Origin: Rostratula benghalensis
Lineage: Eukaryota > Chordata > Aves > Charadriiformes > Rostratulidae
Reading direction: 5' to 3'
NCBI GenBank assembly: GCA_013399305.1
Contig: VXAI01000020.1
Location: forward strand, 2,918,262 to 2,982,261
DNA length: 64,000 bases
Shown here piece by piece: positions 1-14,401 of the stretch. Made by a program: the position numbers and the translations under genes. Below the pieces are notes generated by a model. It did no database searches, was not told the DNA's origin, and was given only the letters and a program-made list of their open reading frames with translations. Within the stretch, counting starts at the first letter, position 1, and every line of letters starts with the position of its first letter.

Positions 1-3000
1 TTTTTGGGTGTCTGGATGATACAATATACTTCAATCATGACTCAAATGGTATGTTAAACATTGCACTGAATTGATTCTGGCCTCTCCCAGAAAACAGCAT
101 TAAAAGCTTTATAAAGTGAGAGCAAAGAAAGCAAGCCACAAATGGACAAATAAGCCTTCGCCAATAGAGAGACTGTAAGGTCAGGAACTTCATCAGCAGC
201 CACAATATGAAAGTTACTGCTCTTTCGCCTATTCCTGTGACCAACACTGTCCCCATCCTCTGTTCCCCAGCCCCTTAAGAAAAGCGATCTCTTAATGAGA
301 GATAGGTGAAACTCTGGAGGTCTGACAGAACTGTCTTAACTGGACCACTTGGAAGTGATGACATCCTAAAATCCTTTCCTTGCAGGTGGGAAAGTGTTAC
401 TGTGCTGCCCTCTAATGCTCACAGCCTTGCATTCACTCGGGGATGGTGAGGTTTAAGGTTAGTGCTGCTGAATAGGCAAAACACTGGGTTTTTTGTCTGC
501 TCTCATCACAAGAAATTGGAAAAGCAAGGCTTTATGCTAAATTCAGTGTCGCTTTTCCTATACAAGCACACTTGTTATTACACAGTGAAGGCATGAATTA
601 CTGAGCGCTTTGGGGCCGTAATCCAATTTGTGGATATTTCATTTAAAGTGTGCCATGAGTGAATTGTCCCACAGTGATGTATTGATAGGCCCTAGGCTGA
701 TACTGTCACTGAGAGGTAAAATAAGGCAATTCAGCACAACTGGAAAAAATAGGGGAACTTTTCTTGAACAAAATCATGATAGACGTGTTAGGTTCCTGTT
801 CCTTTAAATTTTAGAGCATATAAAAAATGATGCTCCCTGGTCTATTATATCTTGCAGAACCATTTCACAGGATCACTTAATCTTTTTCAGGAGCTTCCCT
901 ACCCCGAGTTTCTTATAGTTCTCCTTCTGCATCACCTAAAACCCTGTCAAAACTTAAAACCACTATCCTAATCCAAGATTGACCATCTGAGCTTTGTGCT
1001 TTCATACATCCTGTTTTGCACTTAAATAGATGCCAGCAGATCCCCTTCTTCTTCTTCTTTGCAAAGAGGTGCAAAAAAGTGAGGGGAGGGGGAGGGCAGG
1101 AGCTCCAGTTTAAGGCTCAGCAGCATTCAGTCCCCTTCTAGCATCCGAGCTTGACCTTGGAGTCTGAGAGCTACAGCAGCAGCAGCAGCCAAACGATTAC
1201 TCCCAGGGTGGGGGCAGAAGGAGGAGGAGGAAGAGGAGAGAAGGAAGGAATGAAAGCAGGGAAACATGTCCATAGAAACCCAGTGAGGACCAGGGTCCAA
1301 ACTAGCTTACCAAGCTGCATAAATATTAATCGTATCATTTAAGCTAACGTTTAAGCCAATTCTGCCCCATCTGCAGAGTTTCACTATAAGAGGTTTCTCT
1401 AATAGGGCATGATGTTTCCAAGTGCCTTTTATTAATAATTAAAACATTGTATCTCAAATTACCACACGGTTCATGAAGATAGCGCTGTGTCGGCAGTGTC
1501 AGGCAGGGGAGATCCTAGTGCATAATGCTGAGGTGAAGGGGTTAGGTATGCAGCCTTCTGCCTTTCTCCTCATTATTTACATTTCGGTGCTTCCTAAAAG
1601 CTGTGAGATCATGCCCTTCTTGTGCTAGGCTCCTGCTCCACACCATTTTTCCCCGTCTGCAAAATGACAAAGCTTTCATTTGCCAAGCACTTTGAGACCT
1701 ACCAATGAGAAGTGTCACGTATGAGCTGGTCCAAAAAAGGACTCGTGTGCCCAAGAAGTTTGTTTATTAGAATATATCAGCGGGGTTATTAAATGCTAGT
1801 ACCAACAAATCTTGCACTGGTTGTGCCCTTAGACTGCTGCAGGTTAAGCTCTCTTCAGGCAAAATAGTAAGAGCTGCTTCTGGAAAATGAAAATACATGT
1901 TAAGGAAAGGAAACACATGCTTAGAAACTCCTTTCTGCTGAGGAGGGATGGGAGACAAATACAGCACAGTGATTCAGCACCACTTCAGCTGGGAGGACCG
2001 CAGGGCGCTAACAAGACTCAAGGGAGGGTGGAGGAGTGTCAGTGCCATGGACTGGCTGGAAAGATGGAAGGATAAAGCACCAACTCATGGTATGGCTTGT
2101 AGCACAGCAGAATGCATATGCGGCCAGCAGCAACCCTCCCTCAGGGACCTTAGCCATAGGGAGCAGGAGAAGAGTAGTTGTTAAGAGAGAAGATGCAATC
2201 AATCGAGATGAAAAATATTTTAATTTGAGTTTGTTCTTCTTTTTTTCCCTTTGGAGATTAATTTACATCTGGCAACAGGCAAAAAGTCTGTACAAAGGCA
2301 GGCTGCTGGTCTGCCATGATGATGAAGGGCAGGGAATGAAGTAGAAATGGCCCAGACAGGACTGAGCCCACATGGTGCAAAACAGACCCCGGCACAAAGA
2401 TGCTCCAGGAAAAAGACAATCTGATCATTATGGTGTAATACACACTCTATCATGTACTTAGCTCTGGATGTGGTGAAGCTGGAGCAATCAGCTCCAACCA
2501 ACTCTGCTGCGGTGTGGCATTAGAGTGCTTTCAAGCTTGGAGTGACTTTTTTCTGGCCAGGTGGATGTCCATGTTATCACCCTCTGCTCTGCTTTTGATC
2601 CGAAATGAGCAGAGCAACAGAACTTGTGAACACCTGCAACTGAGTCTGTACTTAGAAGTCTCAGTGTTTACATCAGTGCAAGCAGGTCTTGCATCTAGTT
2701 GTGTTTGAAATTCCCTATGTCAGAGTGTCAGAAATCTCTTTTTCTGTCTAGAGTGTTGTAAAAGGGTTTTGAACTGGGCTCACATCATTGGCAAAACAGT
2801 GTCTCCCACATTTTAATGTCTATGCAGGTTTACCGCATGGGGAGGGGAATGCGGGGGAGAAGGGTGGAATCACTGGTGGGAGCTGAAGTTGCCAATGCAG
2901 CTTTCAGTGAGCTACCACATTTTTCCAAACAGGGAAAATGTTGTTCTCATCTGCTCTAACCATAAAATTACATTAATACTAAAAGGAACCTGCAGGCCAG

Positions 3001-3292
3001 TTTTATTAGTCAACAACCGTGCAAGGAGAAAAAGAAATCCCTAAGAAGTAGATGCCAATCAGATTGTTTACAAAAAGTCTTGTTTAGTAGACAGTGCAAC
3101 AAGGCAGTCACACAAATGGAGATGAACCTTTTTATTTCCTTTTTGGTAACTATTTTAGCACCCATTGCCTTCTTCACTTTCCTTTTCTGCTCCTTCCGTC
3201 ATTGTTTTCTAATTCCCTGTTCTTAGGATAGCTGGTTCACAGGAGGCTCTTAATCTTTTGGCTAGGTGTTGTAATTGTTTGCAAACAAATTA
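1..3292. other. intergenic, no gene; GC-rich purine block at 1020-1265
   Basis: No credible exon. About 540-720 is non-repetitive and may be a conserved non-coding element. About 1020-1265 stands out: a CTT-rich start, G-runs of 4, 5 and 3 (1083-1096), CAG repeats, and a GGAGGAGGAGG-type purine tract (1216-1250). That composition is promoter-like or 5'-UTR-like, but no linked open frame is visible. Confidence 0.6.
1184..1198. repeat. (CAG)5 trinucleotide repeat
   Basis: Five CAG units within the GC-rich block at 1020-1265. A 63-codon open frame crosses it, but nothing else supports coding. Confidence 0.9.
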
Positions 3293-3420
3293 GATAGCTA
3301 AACTGAGGGACAAGTGAATTAAGAGACATGTCTGAGGTCATAGGATAGGTTAATGGCTAATCACAGTTTGAATCCAGGAGCTTCTAATAATTAGACTTTT
3401 GCTGCAATCGACTGTGTTGT
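3293..3420 (-). mobile_element. MIR-like SINE remnant
   Basis: Antisense MIR features in order: AAACTGAGGGACAAGTGAATTAAG, then TGTCTGAGGTCATAGGA, AATGGCTAATCACAGTTTGAATCCAGGAGC in outline, and a tail around GACTTTTGCTGCA. These correspond to the MIR core and 5' region (AAACTGAGGCACAGAGAGGTTAAG, GCCCAAGGTCACA, GAACCCAGG). It is strongly diverged, as expected for an element that predates the bird-mammal split. Confidence 0.65.
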
Positions 3421-6400
3421 CTTCTGCAACTCTGGAGTGCTATAATATCACCTGAAAATTGATGCAAGGGTTGCAGAGGTGAAAATTAAAAATATGGTTA
3501 GGAGAAAAAATTGAGTTATCGGGAATCACTAAGAAGCATCCGACACTGATCACTTCTTAAACAAACAGACTGGACTCTGCTGAGATATATTTGATACCCC
3601 ACTACAATTAATCAACTCTCAGAAGTGGCAAGTGTCAGTAATAATATTTTACTTGTAGATCACTGAATACCCAGTGAAGACTGTGTTTGTGATAAAATCT
3701 TTCTTCCTTTCATTTCCTTGGTGGAATACGCTGGCACTTACTGCTCAGCTGGGAATGTTATGTGGAAGAAATTCTGGAAGAAGGCAGAATACTGCTCTCC
3801 TTCACCTGTCTCCTTCCAATTAAACCTCCATGGATTTATGACTTAATAAAACGGTTGTTATACTTTCTTTTTTCAATTCATCTTTGCTGTTAAAAACCAC
3901 TACTCCAAACATAATAGGTATTGTCTGCAATTGCTTAAATTGGGCAAAAACATTTATTGCCTCCCTAGCTAACAAATGCAACCTTGCTCTTCATAGGAAT
4001 GAGGAAAATTCCACTCAAGGTCAAGTGACCTGATGTTTTCAGGCAGCCTCATTACCCGCATTTGCACTGTAGAAGATGAGGCAGAACATCTGGTAGTGTC
4101 ATAAAAATGATAGAAATGTATGTATATTTGCTTTAGTTCATGCCAACACTGAGCCTGTGCTTCCATTTTGGATAAATGTTTTGAAGAAATGCTAGAGTCT
4201 CACTGTTTAAGGTGCAGCTCCAAAGGTTTCTTGGTCTCTGCAATTCCCTACATCCAAAACAAAATCACGTGAAATTGACATCTCTTGCTTCTTGTTCACA
4301 CCATCAGATTTCAGGCAGAGATGGCTTAGCCATCCTGATATGCATTTTGTCTCATGCATCTGACACCTGGGAGGTAGCTGTTTATTGGAGAGCTATCAGT
4401 ATTCCTGTTGTCAGGTCTGTAAATGAAGTTTGCTCATCACAATGAGAATGAGTAACAAAACTGGAAGAAGAGAGGATGCTTGGCAGCATGACAATTTCCA
4501 TGCTACTCCGTTCCTGCCCTCTGATGAGTTTCTGCCCCAGTGCACTGCATATGCCCTTCAGACTTGTTGAAGGGCATGGAAGGGCAGCAGCATCTCACCA
4601 ACCCTCGCAGGAAGAACTCCTCTAGCACTTTCAAGGTGCAAGAGTGGAATTTACACACTGTCTTGTTTTTTTTGCCTCACTCCAACAGTGATAAGAGTAG
4701 TTCTGGGCCAATTTTGCATCAGTAGGTTATGATCACACACTGACAGCTGAAAGACATTGCTTTCTGGCTTTGCATTCCTCCTGAAGTCTGACACATCTGA
4801 GGTGTGGAAGGAGGGAAGTGCAAGATCTGGCTCTCCAGCTCCTTGTCATATGGAAACACTGCTGTTCAGATTATCTTTAGAAATTAGAGGAGTTTCCCCT
4901 TCCTTTGAGACAGGGGAGCACTACATAAGACTGATGCTGGGCTGAAAAGCTGCCTGAAATACGTGTACAGCATGGTCCATCTACACTTTGACTTCTTTGA
5001 CTGCTTTGTATCCCGTTAGCACTCCTGTTCATTTCAGTACAGTGCAAATGTCTCTATTCAGCATTTAGGAACTCCTGCTGCAGGTGCTATGATCATCAAA
5101 AGCTGGACCTTTGGAGACCAAGTCACTCCCAGACGATCCAGAATTAAGGTACTGAAAGCAGATGGTCATCTACTAAAGGGTTGCTGTGGCGTATTCTGTG
5201 CTGGTCTGGACCCGTGACATAGAAAGTAGCCAGTAAAACAGGGAAGAGCCTGGTGGGAAAGTGTCAGACTGCACTTCTACTCCCACCCCCAACTCATTCC
5301 TTCCTGACCTGCTTGCTTTCAGCTTAAGTATAGAAGGTATAGTGAGGTCATCTTCCAGTGAAAATATTTCAGCCTCAGTCATCATGCTGCTGTGGCCAAG
5401 GATAATAAACACAAGCTCTGCATGTTTCTGGTGACCGGTTGGAAACCTCTGCAGACAGCAGAGTGTAGGAACAACACTGTGGTTTATAGTGGGCAATGCT
5501 GCCCTTTCTGGGGTGGCCTTAGTGGAATTCCGTGCAGAGATGTGAAACCGAGATAACCTAACCCCACCACCTCACTCTGTCTGCTGTATTGCCTTAGCAC
5601 ACTTCCTTGCCTTTATTTTAAAGTGCTTGCAATTCAGAGTAATTTAAAACCTCATCAGTACTCACTAGAGGGTTGGGGTTTAGAACCTCTGTCAATTAAG
5701 TCCATGTAGATGAGTAATAGGAGTAAAACTCAGTTTTCAGTGCAGAAAAAGAAAGAAAAAAAAAAAAAGAAGAAAAAATATTCTATAGCCTAGCTATTCA
5801 AAAGCAATTATATTTTTAGTTACACGGAGAGACATTTTCAGACTCCTAATTGCTCCAAATCTATCTGCTAAAGAGTCATTACATTCCATTTTAACCCCTC
5901 TCTGACACAAGGAACTAATGCCTTAATTGAACTGTGTCACCAGTGATCTCAGTTCACAATCATTAGTAGAGTTGTTCTTTTTCATATTTGCTCTAACATT
6001 ACTGCTCATTGACTACAGGCATGGGGCCAGCTCTGCTGCCAGCATATGTGGGTATAAAACCACTGAGATCGGTGCTGGTGTGTCCAATTAGGCCTGTGAT
6101 GAAGTTGGGCCCATGTGCTATGAGCCTTTATTAACCAATATATTCCCATTACGGACTGTGTTCTGTTCACCCAACTACATTCTCTTAAACATGTGGCAAT
6201 GCAGTAGAATAAAACTTAGTTACATCATGCTTTTGAATTCTCCCCAGATTTTTTATGTCCTAACCCCATTCTGAGGCAATTTCATAGCCACACGCATGAT
6301 TCTGATTTCACATGCAAGAAATAAAGGAACTATACTTTTAAGTAATTTGGGCTGCAGCATGCTCTTATAATTCTGACACCTTATTGATATTACCGTGTGT

Positions 6401-7777
6401 ATGTAAAATAACCTGTGGTCACCTCTTTCCTCTCCACAGACCTTATTTGAAGAATGAGAGAAACTGGATCAGAATAATCACAGTACACATGCTAATAGGG
6501 TTACATGCAGTTTACATATCAAATTGAAGTACAGGTTTTGTTGAACTTATGAACAAGAGACATTAAATGCCAAGGATATTGCTAAATGCAGGCCTAGAAA
6601 ATGATATTTAACCACATACAGTATGATAGTTATTGGTAAACAATAACATGAGTCCTATAACAATCATTTAATTAAGATTCTACCCACATTTCTACTTTAA
6701 ATCCTGCCATAAAAAAATGGTCTGTACTATAATTTGGAATACAAATTTTAGCACAGCAGTGATTTTTTTGTTTTGTTTTTAATTCCAAAAAATCACTCAG
6801 CCATTTTATAGCAGAGGAAGATAAAGAGTAAGCTGGAAGTTTCCAAGCCCTCAGTTATGATCTTACACAACTCATCTGAGCCCAAGATTAATGCTCTCAA
6901 CTGCAATAACTCAATCTCATTCCCATGGCATTAGACAGCTTAGCACCCCACACTTAGTCAGTGGTTACTGGAAGAGCTTGCTCGTACCAGTGTCCATCAA
7001 ACCAGTTGATTCATAACCCGCCCCACCACTCTGAGCATGTGTTGACCAGGCAGATGTTATTATTTGTGGCCTAACTGTGTCCATGCTAAATGCACACCAT
7101 TTAGCTGTGTTAGCATATACTGCAAAGCTCTTGTCAGCACAGCTTACTGTCTTGAGCACAACCACACAACTAAGCTTTGCAGGGCTAGAGCTGGCCTCAT
7201 TAGGTCAGGGGACAGGAGGGGGTGGTTTGCAACCATCTACACGTGACTGCACAGACAGCACCTGAGGAGAAACTGCTTTCTGGGTCAGACTGTGGCCCAT
7301 GACCTCTTACAAGTGTTACACTGAGACGAGTAGCCCCGTTTCCATTTTTACCTACTTCATATTGAAACCAGGCTCCCTAGGGACAGGAAACTGAGCTTGT
7401 ATCTGGGCCAAGATCCTGGTTAACTAGGTCACCACCATGACTGTGCCACCTGCAGTCAGCTCTGTTCCCTGGGGAAAAGTAAATGCTGTGTGGTGGCAAC
7501 CACAGTGTCACATATGATTTGCATGCTACTGCCAAAGGCAACAGTCCTGCTCTCCCCTGACTCCAGCAGCAGGTGGCTGAAAGGTTCTTTCCTCCCTCTG
7601 GAGAGAGCACTAGTGTTAGTGACAGCACAACGTGGTATGGAGCGGGGAACTCATTGTGGGTGAAGCTAAACTGGAGAGGGGTAAAAAAAGGGGAGAAAGA
7701 GAGTTGTTAGTTTTAACCTGCTTGGCTTCCCAATCTTATTCCCCTCCAACCACATGAGCACTTACAGCATCATCCCT
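3421..7777. other. intergenic, no gene or nameable repeat
   Basis: AT-rich unique-looking sequence with an A-rich low-complexity stretch at 5745-5779. Open frames such as those near 4212 and 5173 (minus) lack any known motif and read as chance frames. Confidence 0.6.
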
Positions 7778-8000
7778 CGTTTTGCTGTGAGGGTGGTGGA
7801 ACACCGGAGCAGGTTGCCCAAGGAGGTGGCTGAGGCCCCTTCCCTGGAGATATTCAAGGGGAGGCTCAATGAGGCCCTGGGCAACTTGGTCTAGTTGGGG
7901 GTGTCCCTGCTGACTAGTGGGGAATAGAAGTGGGACTAGATGACCCTAGAGGTGCCTTTCAGCCTGGACAATTCTATGATTCTATGATTTTATGATTCTA
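7778..8000 (+). mobile_element. CR1 LINE, 3' end
   Basis: This is a 5'-truncated CR1 3' end. It begins around the CTGTGAGGGTGGTGGAACAC block, includes GAGCAGGTTGCCCAAGGAGG, CTGGAGATATTCAAGG and GGGACTAGATGACC, and ends in three to four ATTCTATG-like units up to 8000. These are hallmark CR1 tail segments. No target-site duplication is expected for this family. Confidence 0.95.
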
Positions 8001-11000
8001 CAAGAAAAAGATGATGCCAGGGCAAAGAGAGAGTGAGCAGAGCATGGGAGCTGTGGAGAGCCCAGGGCAACTCCTAACAGCGCTGATGGCTGATGGCAAT
8101 ATAAGGCGTATGGAGAACTACAGCTTGAAAATTCAAGGCACAGTGGGCTAGTGACAACCAGCATCACTCTCTAATCCACTGTGTCTGGTTTGAGAACCTG
8201 GTTTTTGTCTCAGTCTATGATCAATACACAAGAGCTTTTGTAATTTTGAGGAAATAGCAACATTAGAAATTACTAACTTCTGAGAGTTTGGACTAGCTCA
8301 ACATGTATATACATGCTTCTTTCTCTGAAGCTTAATAAGAGATTTTATGTTATTATTACACAACTTTATCTAAATATACATCAGTTCTATTATTATAATA
8401 CTACAAAATCAATAATATAATCCATTTTCAATATTTATGTAGCATCATAAAACCTTAAAAAATAACTAAAAAATAAAATTAAAAAAATTCCCCCCACACA
8501 AATCGACTATAAAAAAATCCATACTCGCAACTTCTTTCACTTTATGTAGGCATTAGCCTGAGCTTTTCTAAAACACTCAGTACCACTTTATCTTAGCTCC
8601 CCAAGCTCAGAACCCACCCACATAAACATCCCTGACCTTTTCATGGCTACTGGAGGGAGGCTGCGTGAAATGCTCTTACCAGTGCTCCTCTACAACATGC
8701 CATGGGCCTGATTTCCCTCATTCACCCGAAAGGTAGCTTCGCTTCAGTAGTACAAAATGCATCCAGATCATACAGGAGGCAAGCCACTAGTAAAAGTGTT
8801 GATTATTTTTATTAGCTGCTGGAGAATAATCATTATGTTTCCAAAATTAGGTTCCACATTAATGTCTTCCTGTGGTGTCCTTTATATTAAACCATAGAGG
8901 TTTAATCTGCAACTACAGTTTTTTTCCTGCTTCTGTGGGATTATTTTGTCACCTTAATGTTCCTCTAATAGATGGTATTTTTGGCATGTAAAACGATGAG
9001 TGTGTATTGTAAACCAATTAAGTTTTATTTAAAAAAAAAGTGATAGGCAATTGAAAAATACCATGAAGCACCGAGAAATGTTTGAATTTCTTGATAGTTC
9101 CTGCCTTCAGAAACAGTGTTGTTTAGCCAATCTGCTAAACCATTGGAATATTTTTATTTTTAGATTATGTGGCTCCCGTGCTAACATATTTCCTTCTCTG
9201 GAGAACTAATTACCATTCCATACACTATTGTACATACCTTCAGCTTAAATCTAGGGTTAGATTTATTCAGCAATTCTTTCTAAAGGACTAGGGGACAAAG
9301 AGATGAATGCCCATGGACTAATTTTATTCTGTGGAAAATTTCATTTTACCTATTTCATATTCTAAAGAGTTAATTTCCATTTTGACTGTGTTTTATTAAT
9401 AGGCCACTGTAAGCTTATAAACACTTCAAGGCTTTTAAGATTGTGTTTTTGTGAAAATGATTAATTATGCAGTGTTATGGATTATGATGCCCTCTTTTCC
9501 ATGGTTTCCGGACTTCTTGCTTGTTGTCATGTAGCTCCAACAGTTTGATGAACACAAGAATATTTTTTCCCTGTTTGTTCTAAAAGAAAGTGTGATTCTT
9601 TACAAAGGACATATTGCAAACTGAAAATCTGCCACTCACACAATCAGGTTGTCCTGTGGTGTTTATCATATACAACTGCTCAACACTTTCTTAAAGACTA
9701 GTTTGGTACTTGTGCAAAACCCCAGACTATCAGCTGCAGAGATTGACAAGCTTAAAGCTGGCAGGGACAGTGGCAATCACCGAGACTGATTTCCCACACA
9801 ATACAAACCATATACATTCCCTCACTAATTCTTCCAAGGCAGAGAATTTTAATTCCTGGAGCAAAAGAGCTGGTTTTTTCTATGAGACAGCAAAGGGACA
9901 GCAAAGTGTCACCTTCTGCCGCGTTGTCTCATTTTTTGCTGAAAAAATGCCTGAATAGTTTCTTTACAAAAGTAATTCTCAAATTCTTTATGGATCATGT
10001 GAACTGGAACTGAGTAAATCTTGAAATGAGGATCTCTACTGGAGAGTATCAATTTCAATTCTTAATTAATATAGACAGTCTGTGCCAGCACTCCTGACAC
10101 AGACATACCTTTTCTGCTGTCTTCCTGAGAATATCACAGTAAGTGACTTTATTCCCAGGAATATTAACGATTTTCTCAATACACAGACACTTAGAGAAAT
10201 TGCATTTTTGACTTAATTGCCAATTCCCACATCAGAAACCTGATCTAACAGGCCTATTTTACTCTGTTATTTTACTCAGGGAATAAGTGATATGTCAAGT
10301 ATAGTGCATAGATGTTGTCTGTCTGTAGGGTGGTCTGATGGCCAAACACATTCAGGAGCCCTGGAGCTGAGGCACCAACAGAAAGATCTGCTGCTCGTGA
10401 AGAAGCATGTACAGACCCGGCCTGTCCATCCACATAGAGAAGCATGGTGGGGAGGAAGAGAAACCTCTTGTTCCCTCAGGGATTTTTCTTGTTACAGGAG
10501 ACCAGCAATCTATATCTTGTGCAGTGAACAGGCAGACAGGGGTGTCTTGTCCCTGATGTAGTAGCAAGCCCAGCTGAGGTTATATGGACAAGAAAATAGA
10601 TGAGCCTAAAAGGCAAAAATGACCTATCTCCTTCCTAGTCTGGGACTGGGAGTGGAAAGCATTGGCTGTAAGCTACAGGCTGGCATGCAATTTGCATGCA
10701 AAGCTGGACATGAGGTCTTTCTTCCAGGGACACTAGGAGACACAGTTCTTATCTGCCATGCATAGATAACATAGAAAAAAACATTTACTTAGTTTCATGG
10801 CTAAAATGTAGGAGCAGTGCCCACTGTCACATCTCTGTTAGGATCTGACATACCAACTCATTATAATCATATTTTGACTTTCCTTTGTGCTTTCCACCCT
10901 TATTCTTGGAGTGATTTGCATATGTTGATGAACTCTGCCTTTCATGGAAATCAAGGATCAGTATTAACCTCAAATTTCAGAAGGGAAAGGCAAAGTATGC

Positions 11001-11190
11001 TGACCAAAAAAGTGAGGACATGTCATCTCTTACCTCCACCTAAGCTGACAGGAGATACTGCATCTTACCCAGTGCTCGAGGCTATTCATCACTCTCCCAC
11101 CAGAATTTACTTCTCTTCAAGCTGCCTCAACTGCTCATGGCAAAGCTCCCCAAAGCATTTCAGCCTAAACAAGTGTGCCTGGCTTAAGAG

Positions 11191-11240
11191 GGTGGTGAGT
11201 AAATCTCTGCTAACCGGTGGCGAGTAAATCTCTGCTAACC
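11191..11240. repeat. 25-base tandem duplication
   Basis: Two adjacent 25-base copies (11191-11215 and 11216-11240), each with GAGTAAATCTCTGCTAACC, differ at a single base (T versus C in the sixth position). Such near-identity implies a recent duplication. Confidence 0.95.
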
Positions 11241-11375
11241 CATCTGGATTCAAGTATGTTCCCAAAGGCAGCTCAGGATGGAGTGCCTCTGGCAAGGATG
11301 GGTAGCCAGGAGGCAGGGTTGGGCTGGTAACCCTTTTCAGCTGGCACCGCTGCAGCTGGAAAAAGGATGTGCTCT

Positions 11376-11420
11376 CACACAGTGACTTGCCCAGGGTCAG
11401 ACTGTGGCATAAACAGACTT
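11376..11420 (-). mobile_element. possible MIR-like core fragment
   Basis: CACACAGTGACTTGCCCAGG then GTCAGACTGTGG resembles the antisense MIR core (TAACTTGCCCAAGGTCACACAG). It is short and isolated, so chance similarity is possible. Confidence 0.35.
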
Positions 11421-14385
11421 ACAGTTGCTTTAGATTAATAAGCAGAAGATAAGCACGGGGAAGGCAGGGAAAAGTTCACAGCAGAAAATCTACAGTGCAG
11501 TAAAAAGAGATGATATAAGAAAAGCCAAGGGGAATAACAGTTTTCTTTGTTAGAATAAAGTCCCTTATTCAATATTAGAAGAAAGCACCTTTTCTGTGAT
11601 TCTTCACTTTTTGCAACAAAGTCTTTACACAGACAACTCCCAGTTTTATGAGACAGCAACAAAACAATCCTTCCGCAAAACTGTCAGACAGTGATAATTA
11701 AAGCTGCTATTGAGGAGACTGAATTTGAACACTGCTTGACAGGGAGAGGGCATTATGCAGTACCCTGCACTCCCTCGGCATCACACAGCCTTTCCGTTGC
11801 AATGAACTCACTAAAAATGAAAGTTAAATCACATCAGACAAACACATAATGAGCTTGTGCTGCAATGTTTAATAAGTTAATCAAGTATGTTAATGATACA
11901 TATTTACAAGAAAGGAATTTGACTCGAAATGAAGTCAGGAAAAAACAAAGGCTAGTAATAAGAACAGCTTGCATTGACAAAGTCCAGATGAATATGAGAT
12001 AATTTGGGCATCAAAAAGAGAACAGAGAAACTGGTAATAGATGGAGCTATGAAGAAGAGCTGAATTCACAGCATACCCAATTACAGAAGTCATTGCTGAT
12101 GGGAATAGCAAAACAACTTGTCTATACAGGATATGAGTAGAATTCAGTGGATTAAATTGTCCAAATCTGTACCACATTTCATATTTACTTTTAAAAGTGG
12201 CTTGATTCTGTGGAAATTGTATCTGAATCCCAAAGTCTTGGAACATCTGGAATGTCTCAGGTCTTTGGCTGGTTCACTAGAAACTGAGTCAATTGTGAAG
12301 TTAGGGTTTCAAACTTTATTTCTCCTCTGCAACTCAAAGCATGTTAGGAGTTGCTCAGGTTAAGGTTCCTTTTTATTCTGGCCAATTCTCATGTCTTCAA
12401 AACCAAAATGACTGGAGTAGAATCATCCCATGGTAAAAACACAGTCTTAGATAAGAAAAGGCACCCTCTCTTGATCTCCTCAAAACTGCGAGACTCATTT
12501 TGATGGCTGAAAAGGAAGGAAGACCAAAGTGCATCCCAGCTGGGATTTAGCAACGTGACTTTCATTAAAGAGATTTTATAATGAGTAGAAAAAAACGTTT
12601 TCTTTCTATTTTATTTCCTTTAAAAAAGAAAATTATTGTTCCTCTCTGTGCTTACAGGTTAGAGTTCCTAATTTCCAAAGGCAAGGGGAAAAGACACAGT
12701 AAGCTTGGCTGCTATACTATGTAAATGTGAAAATAAATGTGTTTTCTTCAGTGACATCAGTGTGCTGGGCAATGAAGGGTCAACACAGAGGTGCTCAAAG
12801 GCACAGAGGCCTCCCTTGTTACTGCCCTCCTGTGCTGCTGTCTTACCCCTTCAACTAGTGTTGATTCAGGGTGGCACATTCACAGGGTGCAGTGTCACAC
12901 TGTGTAAGGACACTAGCTGGAATAAATCGAAGAGCTCTATGGCTCAATTCACAGCATCTATTTGTCTGAATTTGGTGATATTTTGATGCAGAATTGTTGT
13001 TTCCCGTTCTGGTGTTAGCTCGAAATAAGCCTGAATAAAATGTTGCTAAGCTCAGAAGTAGACCTATTACACTATGTTGCCCATTTAATTGGGTGCTTTA
13101 TGTTCATTCCTCCCCATGCCCGAATCCTTCATAGTCCTTCAACAATGTGTAGTGCCTATTACTGTTTAATGTCTATTTGGCTGAGTCTGGTTGCATCCTC
13201 TTTGCTCAAAGGCATGCTCTCTAGGGTCCTCTAGAACTGGGCTTTAAATGTTTATTTAAAGAATCTGCACTTTCTTTCTTTAAAATCTTTTGCCTTCCTA
13301 AATTTTCTCAGATTGATTCTCAATGGTAGTAATTCAAACTCAGAATTCAGTAGGTCTCAGCCATTTTGAATTTTTGCATATACATGTATTTTCTTACAGA
13401 AATACATGCTTTTTAATTTAGTAACCTGGCTTTGTTTTGCAGCACTTGTTGTCCATAAATGTCTGTTTGCATCTTGTACGAGTAATTCCCAGAATGTGGG
13501 TTGTTCTAAGCAACACAGTCTTGGTTACTTGAGCTTTGCAACTGGCTAACTGTATGGCAGAGCCTGTTTCTGCTCCCTCATCAGAGGGCAGCAATGTTGC
13601 CGTCTCGACAGTAAAGAGTGAAAGAGCTCTTCTGATACCCAACATCATTTACGCTTGAGTCCTTAACACTCTGAATGGCTCATCTGTTTTTCAAGGTTAA
13701 CACATTTTAACAAAGTGTTAAATAATATTACACTGCCTAATATTTCATTTCTGAAATTCTACTTTACCTGTATTAGGGGCTGCTTTAACATGTACTAGCC
13801 TTTTGTCAGTAGGCTAAACATCTAACTGAAGGACAAAGGACAGTGTGACAGTGCTTGAATGGCCAATATTGTTTTTCTCTAGTAAACTTATTAACTCAGG
13901 TGTTAAAACCACTTGGAGCTCTAAATGATGACTCTTATTATCTCATCATGTCTCTTTGCCAGTGACCTACACATGACAGCTTCATAAAATCCCACCTAAG
14001 ACCAGCAGCCAGCAAGGCAGACCATCTGATGTCTCTGAAAGGTTTTGGTTAGTCTGCTTCTGATGGCCAGAATTCAGCATGTCTCAGACCCTGGCAGAGA
14101 GGGAGATGGCAAGCAACTGTCTGCATAAAGGAACAGAAAGTTTCCTAGTGCTGCTTTTCTCTTCCTGTGTTTCTTTCCCATTTTCACCTCAAGGGCTACT
14201 TTCACTTGGTCTTCCTGACAGTTGCACTTTTGCCTCCCAGTCCTCTCTCATCAGTTGTTCCACTTTTTAGAGTAAAACACATAGACTAGGTGGCAAGGAA
14301 TGCTTCATGGACTTCAGTGAACACCTTTTTCTTTCAGGGTTAACCTTGTTTCACACACAGGTTTTCCTGTACTGTCCTTAGCTCC

Positions 14386-14401
14386 TTTTTTTTTTTTTTT
14401 T
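14386..14401. repeat. T16 homopolymer
   Basis: Sixteen consecutive T with no recognisable repeat attached. Confidence 0.95.

Noticed and set aside
1151..1342. Short open frame over CAG/GGA repeats as a small protein gene
   Set aside because: Low-complexity serine/glycine-rich translation driven by simple repeats, with no other support.
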